Positions 16,618 to 23,029 of a stretch of DNA of 27,954 bases are shown here, piece by piece (position 1 is the stretch's first letter; every line of letters starts with the position of its first letter). Below the pieces are notes generated by a model. The model was not told the DNA's origin. It searched no databases and worked only from the letters and a program-made list of their open reading frames with translations. The position numbers and the translations under genes were made by a program. This DNA is from CAZYSK01 sp964649415. Its GTDB lineage: Bacteria; Chloroflexota; Anaerolineae; B4-G1. Where the stretch lies: the NCBI GenBank assembly GCA_964649415.1, contig CAZYSK010000079.1:1-27954 (forward strand), given 5' to 3'.

Positions 16618-17538
16618 GTGATCGGACCCTACGACACGCCCCACGCGTTCCGCACGGCTCTTGAGGCACGATTGCGGAACGCGGCGCAGCGCCGTGGCGT
16701 TGACTTGCAGCGGCTACAGCGGCGCGTGGCCTTCGACAGACTGCTAGCGCGGCTCTTTGCCCAGGACAACCCGCCCTGGTATCTGAAGGGCGGTTACGCG
16801 CTGGAACTGCGCCTCGAAGACCGGGCGCGAGCTACCCTTGATCTGGATATATCGGTGCCTGATCCGGGTTGCCTCCAGTTGTCGAGCATAGCTGAGGGGG
16901 ATGCATCAAGTGCGCAAGCGGTGCGTGAGTATCTGCAGCAGGCCGCAGGGCGCGACATAGGTGATGGCTTCGGCTTTCTGATCGGCCAGACGCGGGAGCA
17001 GCAGACCGGGGCCCCCTATGGCGGTGCCCGCTACCCCATCGAGGCGCGCCTGGCAGGGCGCACGTTCGCCCGGTTCCACCTCGACGTAGGGCTAGGCGAT
17101 GCCATGCTAGACGAACCCGATTGGGTACAGGGAAACGCCCTGCTCGCCTTTGCCAACATTCCGGCTGCTCGAATCGCCCTCTATCCGGCAGCCCAACAGT
17201 TCGCGGAGAAACTGCACGCCTACACGTTCCCCTGGCAGACACGCGACAACACGCGCGTCAAGGATCTGGTTGACATGATTCTGCTGGTAGATTCAGCCCT
17301 GCTGGATCCTCCGGCTATCAAGCGTGCGTTGAGGGCGACGTTCGATGCGAGGGATACACATCCGCTTCCATCACGCCTGCCAGACCCGCCCGTGGACTGG
17401 AAAGAGCCATACGCAGCCTTGGCTCAGGAGCTTGGACTGTCGGTCCAGACCTTGCAGGACGCGTATGCAGTCCTGAACGCGTACTGGCATGACTGGGGCC
17501 TGGGCCAGACCAGTGAATTGGAGACTCAAGGGACGTGA
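16618..17538 (+). CDS. abiEii: AbiEii-type nucleotidyltransferase toxin
   Basis: This 306-residue nucleotidyltransferase (AbiEii/DUF1814) is the toxin partner; in characterised systems it uses nucleotides to inhibit growth during phage attack. It starts with GTG at 16618, one base after the antitoxin stop, with GGGAGGGA seven bases upstream. Motifs are WYLKGGYALELR (54-65), ATLDLDISV with Asp75 and Asp77 as metal ligands (72-80), FHLDVGLGD (153-161), EKLHAYT (197-203) and RVKDLVDM (213-220). All expected catalytic elements are present, so it is probably active. Its stop lies two bases before the hsdM start, so it is co-transcribed with the methylase genes. Confidence 0.9.
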   Translation: MIGPYDTPHAFRTALEARLRNAAQRRGVDLQRLQRRVAFDRLLARLFAQDNPPWYLKGGYALELRLEDRARATLDLDISVPDPGCLQLSSIAEGDASSAQAVREYLQQAAGRDIGDGFGFLIGQTREQQTGAPYGGARYPIEARLAGRTFARFHLDVGLGDAMLDEPDWVQGNALLAFANIPAARIALYPAAQQFAEKLHAYTFPWQTRDNTRVKDLVDMILLVDSALLDPPAIKRALRATFDARDTHPLPSRLPDPPVDWKEPYAALAQELGLSVQTLQDAYAVLNAYWHDWGLGQTSELETQGT

Positions 17539-17540
17539 CA

Positions 17541-19010
17541 ATGCGAAAATCCGAACTCTCCTCCGCCATCAAATCCGCCCGCGACATCATGCGCAAGGAC
17601 GCAGGTCTCAGCACCGACGTGGACCGCATCCCCCAGCTCTCCTGGATCCTGTTCCTCAAGTGCTTCGACGACCTGGAACAGCGGCGGATGCTCTTGGGAG
17701 GCAGGCACCGCGACGTGATCGCGGCCCCCTACCGCTGGCGCGACTGGGCCGCCGACGAGGACCGCGGCCGCACCGGCGACGAACTGCTCGAGTTCGTGAA
17801 CGACGATCTCTTCCCCCATCTGCGTGGGCTCGCCGGTACCGGTGAAGGCGACCAACGCGACGTCATCGCCGCCATCTTCCGGGAGACCTACAACCGCATG
17901 CTCAGCGGCTACCTGCTGCGCGACGTGGTCAACCTGGTCAACCGGATTGACTTCAACCTCAGCGACGACGTGCACGCCCTCTCTCACCTGTACGAGAGCA
18001 TGCTGCGCGAGATGCGCGACGCGGCGGGCACCAACGGCGAGTTCTACACGCCCCGGCCCGTCGTGCGCTTCATGGTCGAGCGGCTCGCCCCCCAGATCGG
18101 CGAGACCGTCTACGATCCCGCCGCCGGCACCTGCGGCTTCCTGGTCGAGGCCTACGAGTACATGAAGGGGCAGCAGCGCACGGTGGAGGACTGGCAGGCG
18201 CTCCAGGCCGCCACACTGTACGGCACGGAGAAGAAACCCATGCCCTACCTGTTGGGGATGATGAACCTGCTGCTGCACGGCATCGAGTACCCCAACCTGG
18301 TGCGCGAGAACACGCTGTCGCGCCCGCTGCGCGAGATCACCGACCGCCAGCGCCACGACGTCATCCTCACCAACCCGCCCTTCGGCGGCGAGGAGGAGGC
18401 CGGCATCCAGGCCAACTTCCCCGAGTCCACCCGCACCTCGGAGACGGCCCTGCTCTTCCTCCAGTTCATCATGCGCAATCTCAGGCGCTCCAGGGGCGAC
18501 GTCCCCGGCGGGCGCTGCGCCATGGTGCTGCCTAACGGCCCGCTCTTTGCCACCGGCGTGGCCGCCCGCATCAAGGAGGACCTGCTCAAACACTTCAACC
18601 TGCACACCATCGTCCGCCTGCCCAACGGCGTCTTCGCGCCCTACACCAGCATTCCCACCAACCTGCTCTTCTTCCAGCGCGACGGCCCCACGAAGGAGAT
18701 CTGGTACTACGAACTGCCCCTGCCTGAGGGGCGCAAGAACTACACCAAGACCAAGCCCCTGCGCGACCGCGAGTTCGACGCGTGCCGCGCGCTGTGGGAC
18801 GAGCGCCCGGAGACAGAGCACTCCTGGCGCGTGCCGGTGGCGCAGGTGATCGAGAACGAGTACAATCTCGACGTCAAGAATCCCTCCAGCCAGGAGGCGC
18901 TCGTCTACCGCCCGCCGCAGGAGTTGGTCGAGGCGATTCTCACCAAGGAACGACGGATCGCGGAGATCGTGACGCAGATCGGGGCAAGACTGGAGCAGCC
19001 CCAGGGGTAA
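17541..19010 (+). CDS. hsdM: Type I restriction-modification methylase subunit (HsdM)
   Basis: This 489-residue N6-adenine methyltransferase subunit has an N-terminal HsdM helical domain (about residues 5-140), then YTPRPVVRFM (169-178), the S-adenosylmethionine motif DPAAGTCGF (192-200) and the catalytic NPPF (278-281). The ATG at 17541 is two bases after the AbiEii stop; a GTG six bases earlier overlaps that stop and is less likely. With HsdS it makes the protective methylase, and with HsdR the full restriction enzyme. It is translated directly after the toxin gene, so expression of toxin and methylase is tied. Confidence 0.95.
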   Translation: MRKSELSSAIKSARDIMRKDAGLSTDVDRIPQLSWILFLKCFDDLEQRRMLLGGRHRDVIAAPYRWRDWAADEDRGRTGDELLEFVNDDLFPHLRGLAGTGEGDQRDVIAAIFRETYNRMLSGYLLRDVVNLVNRIDFNLSDDVHALSHLYESMLREMRDAAGTNGEFYTPRPVVRFMVERLAPQIGETVYDPAAGTCGFLVEAYEYMKGQQRTVEDWQALQAATLYGTEKKPMPYLLGMMNLLLHGIEYPNLVRENTLSRPLREITDRQRHDVILTNPPFGGEEEAGIQANFPESTRTSETALLFLQFIMRNLRRSRGDVPGGRCAMVLPNGPLFATGVAARIKEDLLKHFNLHTIVRLPNGVFAPYTSIPTNLLFFQRDGPTKEIWYYELPLPEGRKNYTKTKPLRDREFDACRALWDERPETEHSWRVPVAQVIENEYNLDVKNPSSQEALVYRPPQELVEAILTKERRIAEIVTQIGARLEQPQG

Positions 19011-19014
19011 AGAA

Positions 19015-19048
19015 AGACTTCCGGGGTTTCAGAAAACCCCGGAAGTCT
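19015..19048. repeat. Perfect 15-bp-stem palindrome between hsdM and hsdS
   Basis: AGACTTCCGGGGTTT (19015-19029) pairs fully with AAACCCCGGAAGTCT (19034-19048) around a 4-base loop. It begins four bases after the hsdM stop. No T tract follows. It resembles the other small palindromes of the window in design and may be a mobile insertion, an attenuator, or both. Confidence 0.85.
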
Positions 19049-19178
19049 CAGAGACGTGTCACCGGGGATATAGGAGCCTCTCGGCCACGACCGGGTGCTC
19101 ACACGGCATGAAGCCGAATTTCGTCCCCGAGCAATCATAATATACACGCGCGAGCTGGATTTGTCAAGGTCTGGTAAT

Positions 19179-20396
19179 ATGGAACACTTCCCAGGACACA
19201 TATGGTCAATGGTACCTTTGGAAAAGGTGCTGACCAAGTCTAGTGAGTCGGTGGAGATTCAACCTGACCGTGAGTATCGTCAGGTCACCGTGCGTCTTTG
19301 GGGTGGGGGTGTCGTTCTTCGCAATGAGGTGGGCGGCGTGCAAATCACTGCCAAACGGCGCTACGTTGTACGGCCTGGACAGTTCCTCCTGTCGCGCATT
19401 GACGCCCGCAATGGTGCATTTGGACTCGTCCCTGATTCCCTCGACGGAGCTGTGGTCAGCAATGACTTCCCCGCCTTCGATATTGATAGGAAGCGTCTTG
19501 ATCCGCCTTTCCTGGAGTGGATGAGCAAGACGCGAGATTTCGTTGATCTCTGCCGGATGGCTAGCGAAGGCACCACCAACCGTGTGCGGCTGCAGGTGAA
19601 CCGTTTCCTGGCAACCAAGGTCCCCCTCCCCCCCCTCGACGAACAACGCCGCATCGTGGCCCGCATCGAGGAACTGGCGGCGCTCATCGGAGAGGCGCAG
19701 GGGCTGCGGGTCAAGGCGCGGGAGGAGGCGGGAGCTTTGGCAAATGCACGAGCTAGAGAAGTGCTCTCCGCTGTCGACGCTGAAGTGACTAAACTGCGCG
19801 ACTGGCTCGACCCAGGTCGAAACGGCATACAGACAGGGCCATTTGGATCAAATCTGGGCTCCAACGATTTCACCGAAACAGGCGTCCCTGTTCTTACAAT
19901 TGGCAACGTTCAGTACGGCGGACTTCACCTCGATGATCTAAAACATGTCTCAAACATGAAGGCAGGGCAACTAGGGCGCTATCGGATCGCAGAGGGAGAT
20001 ATTCTCTTTGCCCGCATGGGTACTGTGGGACGATGCTGCGTCGTTCCCAAAGAAGCCGAAGGCTGGCTCATTAACTACCACATCATCAGAGTCGCTTTGG
20101 ATACATCTAGCGTAGAACCTCGCTTCATACATTGGATGATTCAAGCTTCCCCAGATGTGAGCGAGTACCTTGACGAAAACGTCAGGGGGGCAACTCGAAA
20201 GGGCGTGAATACCAAGATAGTGAGTTCCATTCCCTGTCGCGTTCCGTCTCTGACACAGCAACAGCGCATTGCTGACCATCTCGATAACCTGCAAACCCAG
20301 GCAGACGAACTCACCTTCCTTCAGGATGCCACCCAGGCCGAGTTGGACGCGCTGCTGCCGTCGGTGCTGGACCGGGCGTTCCGGGGAGAGCTGTGA
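19179..20396 (+). CDS. hsdS: Type I restriction-modification specificity subunit (HsdS)
   Basis: This 405-residue DNA recognition subunit has two target-recognition domains (about residues 10-155 and 200-350). Each is followed by a conserved helical spacer: VPLPPLDEQRRIVARIEELA and IPCRVPSLTQQQRIADHLDN. The half-domains differ in sequence, so the recognised site should be bipartite and asymmetric. The ATG at 19179 is chosen because it keeps the usual short lead-in to HIWSMVPLEKVL; upstream frame to 19095 lacks family character. It is separated from hsdM by 168 bases containing a strong palindrome, whereas these genes normally abut or overlap. By eye its bases are less GC-rich than hsdM, as is common for exchanged specificity genes. 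Confidence 0.92.
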   Translation: MEHFPGHIWSMVPLEKVLTKSSESVEIQPDREYRQVTVRLWGGGVVLRNEVGGVQITAKRRYVVRPGQFLLSRIDARNGAFGLVPDSLDGAVVSNDFPAFDIDRKRLDPPFLEWMSKTRDFVDLCRMASEGTTNRVRLQVNRFLATKVPLPPLDEQRRIVARIEELAALIGEAQGLRVKAREEAGALANARAREVLSAVDAEVTKLRDWLDPGRNGIQTGPFGSNLGSNDFTETGVPVLTIGNVQYGGLHLDDLKHVSNMKAGQLGRYRIAEGDILFARMGTVGRCCVVPKEAEGWLINYHIIRVALDTSSVEPRFIHWMIQASPDVSEYLDENVRGATRKGVNTKIVSSIPCRVPSLTQQQRIADHLDNLQTQADELTFLQDATQAELDALLPSVLDRAFRGEL

Positions 20397-20410
20397 CTCA
20401 CAGGCCTCGC

Positions 20411-20469
20411 CCAAGCGCGCGAAGGCCGTCCGCGCCTTTCACGCCCATTCACGGCCTTCGCGTTCTTGG
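20411..20469. terminator. Inverted repeat after hsdS, possible terminator
   Basis: CCAAG plus CGCGAAGGCCGT (20411-20429) pairs with ACGGCCTTCGCG plus CTTGG (20451-20469), with a 2x2 internal mismatch and a 21-base loop. It follows the hsdS stop by 14 bases. There is no T run, so Rho-independent termination is uncertain. Confidence 0.5.
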
Positions 20470-20492
20470 GACGTAGGCCAGGAGGCACGCGC

Positions 20493-20855
20493 ATGAAACC
20501 CAAGATAGACCGGACCGAATTCGGCCACATCGTCATCGCCGGGGAGGCTTACGACCACGACGTCGTCATCCGGCTGGACGGCCAGGTGAAGAAGCGCAAG
20601 AAGAAGCTGTCCAAGGCGATCTACGGCACCTCGCACGTCATCTCCCTGGACGAGGCCCGGCACGTCTACGAGGACGGCGCGGAACTGCTGATCGTCGGGA
20701 CGGGGCAGCACGGCCTGGTGGAACTCTCCGAGGAGGCGGCCGATTTCTTCGAGCGCCACGGGTGCCGGGTGGACTTGCGGCCCACGCCGGACGCTATCCA
20801 GGCCTGGAACGAGGCCAAAGGCGCGGTCATCGGCCTGTTCCACGTCACGTGCTGA
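20493..20855 (+). CDS. Mth938-like domain protein (DUF498 type)
   Basis: This 120-residue single-domain protein resembles the Mth938/AAMDC fold. Matching features are FGHIVIAGEAYDHDVVI near the start, a YGTSHVISLDEA centre, ELLIVGTGQHGLVELSEEA with its glycine turn, and the closing DAIQAWNE block. The ATG at 20493 has AGGAGG seven bases upstream. The family has no settled enzymatic role in bacteria; it is often found near electron-transport or protein-assembly genes. It is followed by a DinB-like gene after 30 bases and may share a transcript with it. It appears unrelated to the restriction locus upstream. Confidence 0.8.
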   Translation: MKPKIDRTEFGHIVIAGEAYDHDVVIRLDGQVKKRKKKLSKAIYGTSHVISLDEARHVYEDGAELLIVGTGQHGLVELSEEAADFFERHGCRVDLRPTPDAIQAWNEAKGAVIGLFHVTC

Positions 20856-20885
20856 GCCTGTGGCCGCGGCATGAGATAGGGGGAC

Positions 20886-21386
20886 ATGATGCCACATCCA
20901 CTGGTCACGCAACTGCGCTTCGCCCGCAGCGAGTTCGTGCGCTGCCTGGCAGGCGTCCCCGAAGAAGACGCCCGCCGCCGCCTGGAGCCGATGAACTGCA
21001 TTAGCTGGATCGTCGGCCACCTGGCGTGCCAGGAGAACCTGTACTGGGTGCTACGGGCTCAGGGTCGGACCGTCGCGCCCGGGCTGTGCGAGCGGACCGG
21101 CTGGGGCCGGCCGCCCAGCACGCCGCCGCTGGCGGAGATGTGGGACGCCTGGCACGCGGTCACCCGGGCCGCGGACCGCTACCTGGACTCGCTGACGCCT
21201 GAGATGCTCGACACCCACCTGGAGTGGGAGGGGAAGCCGCTGCCGGAGAGCGTGGGCACGATGCTGCTCAGGAACATCTTTCACTACTGGTTTCACCTGG
21301 GCGAGGCGCACGCCATCCGGCAGATGTTGGGGCACCCGGACCTGCCGCAGTTCGTGGGGGATATGGCAGAGGCGCTGTACCGCTAG
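20886..21386 (+). CDS. DinB/YfiT-like four-helix metal-binding protein
   Basis: This 166-residue protein has the four-helix DinB layout, with probable metal histidines at His45 (IVGHLACQE) and in the HYWFHLGEAH block (His133, His137, His142). Related proteins include DinB, bacillithiol transferases and mycothiol-dependent enzymes, so a thiol-transferase role is possible, but the substrate cannot be assigned. GGGGGA lies just upstream of two tandem ATG codons; either could be the start. It is convergent with the aminotransferase gene. Confidence 0.82.
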   Translation: MMPHPLVTQLRFARSEFVRCLAGVPEEDARRRLEPMNCISWIVGHLACQENLYWVLRAQGRTVAPGLCERTGWGRPPSTPPLAEMWDAWHAVTRAADRYLDSLTPEMLDTHLEWEGKPLPESVGTMLLRNIFHYWFHLGEAHAIRQMLGHPDLPQFVGDMAEALYR

Positions 21387-21393
21387 AGGGTAG

Positions 21394-21525
21394 ATGGACC
21401 AGGTAATCAGAATCTCGCTAGATGGTATGGGACGCATCCTGATACCGGCAGCGGTGCACGACGAGGACAAGAAACCAGGTTTTTCGGAAGAAACCTGGTT
21501 TCGACCAATGCTACGAACCGCGTAG
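21394..21525 (+). pseudogene. Truncated AbrB/MazE-type DNA-binding domain fragment
   Basis: A 43-codon frame begins MDQVIRISLDGMGRILIPAA, which closely resembles the start of AbrB-like (SpoVT/MazE) transition regulators and antitoxins (R-L-D-x-x-G-R-I-L-I-P-A-A). The family then needs about 25 more residues, but after codon 26 the sequence runs into the palindrome at 21472-21501 and the frame ends inside the aminotransferase gene's 3' end. It looks like the 5' remnant of a lost gene, perhaps truncated when the palindrome arrived. A GGTAG site precedes the ATG. Confidence 0.65.
21472..21501. repeat. Palindrome between convergent genes, possible bidirectional terminator
   Basis: AAACCAGGTTT (21472-21482) pairs perfectly with AAACCTGGTTT (21491-21501) around an 8-base loop that itself has TTC/GAA symmetry. 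It lies between the ends of the DinB-like and aminotransferase genes, so it could stop transcription from both sides. Its form also fits the dispersed palindromes of this genome. Confidence 0.75.
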
Positions 21526-22677
21526 GTCGCGGAGCGCGTTCTGCATGCGTTCCAGCGCCTCGGTCAGGGTAGCGCGCGGGCAGCCGAAGTTCAGGCGCAC
21601 GAAGCCCTCTCCCCCTGGGCCGAACAGTACCCCGTCGTTCAAGGCCACGCGGGCGCGCTCCAGGAAGAACTGGTGCGGGCCGCCGGGGAGCGCAGCCTCC
21701 CGGCAGTCGAGCCACGCCAGGAACGTCCCCTCCGGTCGCTGGCACGTGAGTCCCGGCATGTGAGCGGCGACATAGTCGCACACGTAGTCCCGATTCGCCT
21801 CCAGGTAGTCCAGCAGCGCGTCCAGCCACGCCTGCCCATCGCGGTAGGCGGCCAGCGCGGCAGTGTAGCCCAGCACGTTGACGTGGGGCAGCAGGCCGGC
21901 GCTGGTCCGCTTGATCCTGGCGCGCAGGTCTGGATTCTGGATCACGGCCACCGAGCAGGACAGCCCCGGAATGTTGAAGGTCTTGCTGGGCGCGAGCAAG
22001 GTGATCGTCCGTGCGCCCACCTCTGGGGCCAAGGAGGCGATCGGGACGTGGCGCTGGCCCCGGTAGATAAAATCGCAGTGGATCTCGTCGGAGCAGATCA
22101 CGACGTCGTGGCGCAGGCAGAGTTCGGCCAGGCATTCGAGTTCGGGCCGCTCGAAGACACGCCCCACCGGGTTATGCGGGTTGCAGAGCAGGAAGAGCGA
22201 CGCGCGACCGGTGACGGCCTGCTCAAACGCGTCGAAGTCGTGCCCGTAGCGCAGGCGGCCTTTGACCAGCGGAACGACCCGGCTTGTGCACCCGTTGTTC
22301 TCGGCGGCGGCCAGCATGGGAGGATAGACGGGCGATTCCACCAGTATCTCGTCGCCCGGTGCCGCGACGGCGCGACAGGCCAGGTTGAAGCCGCTCACCA
22401 CACCGGGCAGGAACAGAATGTCGTCCAGCTCGACGCGCCAGCCGTATAGCCGGGCCAGGCGCTCTTGAATCACCGCGGCGAGCCCGCCCGGCGGCTGTTC
22501 ATAGCCAAAGATCGGATGTGCCACGCGCCGTGCCAGGGCGCGGGTCACCGATTCGGGCACGGCGAAATCCATGTCGGCCACCCAGAGGGGCAACACGTCC
22601 TCGTCGTAGCGGCGCCATTTGACGCTCTCGGTCTGCCGGCGGTCAATGATCTGATCGAAGTCGTAGGACACAGCCAT
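21511..22677 (-). CDS. MalY/PatB-type PLP-dependent C-S lyase/aminotransferase
   Basis: This 388-residue fold-type I PLP enzyme belongs to the MalY/PatB branch, usually cystathionine beta-lyases that release homocysteine or H2S from S-conjugates. The N-terminal YDFDQIIDRRQTESVKW is characteristic. Active-site features are NPHNPVGRVF (Asn169), CSDEIHCDF (Asp197), the PLP lysine Lys232 in APSKTFNIPG, and FVRLNFGCPR with the substrate-carboxylate arginine. ATG at 22677 is given as the start; the GTG at 22671 has a better-spaced GGGGGA and is equally plausible. A longer frame to 22833 would run through an inverted repeat and is rejected. It stands alone in the leftward direction. Confidence 0.9.
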   Translation of the reverse strand: MAVSYDFDQIIDRRQTESVKWRRYDEDVLPLWVADMDFAVPESVTRALARRVAHPIFGYEQPPGGLAAVIQERLARLYGWRVELDDILFLPGVVSGFNLACRAVAAPGDEILVESPVYPPMLAAAENNGCTSRVVPLVKGRLRYGHDFDAFEQAVTGRASLFLLCNPHNPVGRVFERPELECLAELCLRHDVVICSDEIHCDFIYRGQRHVPIASLAPEVGARTITLLAPSKTFNIPGLSCSVAVIQNPDLRARIKRTSAGLLPHVNVLGYTAALAAYRDGQAWLDALLDYLEANRDYVCDYVAAHMPGLTCQRPEGTFLAWLDCREAALPGGPHQFFLERARVALNDGVLFGPGGEGFVRLNFGCPRATLTEALERMQNALRDLRGS

Positions 22678-22705
22678 TCCCCCAGTGTAGGTTACTATCC
22701 AGACT

Positions 22706-22803
22706 AGACCTGACAGGTTTTCGGGCCAGCCCTTGAGTAAAGGGAATCGCCGTTTGGAGAAGCGCCTACGGCGATAACCTGTACCCCAAAACCTGTCAGG
22801 TCT
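22706..22803. repeat. 16-bp inverted repeats flanking a 66-bp spacer
   Basis: AGACCTGACAGGTTTT (22706-22721) and AAAACCTGTCAGGTCT (22788-22803) are perfect inverted repeats. Each contains the smaller palindrome ACCTG-N-CAGGT. The 66-base interior is not coding. It lies upstream of the aminotransferase gene and looks like a miniature inverted-repeat element. Confidence 0.8.
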
Positions 22804-22856
22804 CGAGTGCAAGCATACAACGGTCTCGGTCAAAAGTCAAACGGGCATCGAGAGAA

Positions 22857-22885
22857 TTGACAAAAGAGTCTGATGCGTGTATGAT
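22857..22885 (+). promoter_or_regulatory. Strong promoter of the beta-helix surface protein
   Basis: TTGACA (22857-22862), a 17-base spacer and TATGAT (22880-22885) give a near-consensus promoter, leaving a leader of about 135 bases before the ATG at 23030. Confidence 0.8.
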
Positions 22886-22904
22886 GAATCTTAACCTAAG
22901 ATTC
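22886..22904. promoter_or_regulatory. Operator-like palindrome at the start of transcription
   Basis: GAATCTTA-ACC-TAAGATTC is a perfect 8-bp inverted repeat immediately after the -10 box, covering the likely transcription start. It is AT-rich against a GC-rich background. The binding protein is unknown. Confidence 0.65.
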
Positions 22905-23029
22905 TGACTCCAGGCGAATGGCGGGTAACCCTGGTTGTAAGCCTCAGGTGTGGCGAGATACGGGCGGGCGGACCTCTCAACCAACTCCTCCCACCAGGGG
23001 CGCATAGTTGAGCGCAGGGGGTAATTGCT

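Noticed and set aside
22678..22833. N-terminal extension of the aminotransferase to 22833
   Set aside because: It would read through the 16-bp inverted-repeat element, and the family N-terminus begins at YDFDQIIDRR.
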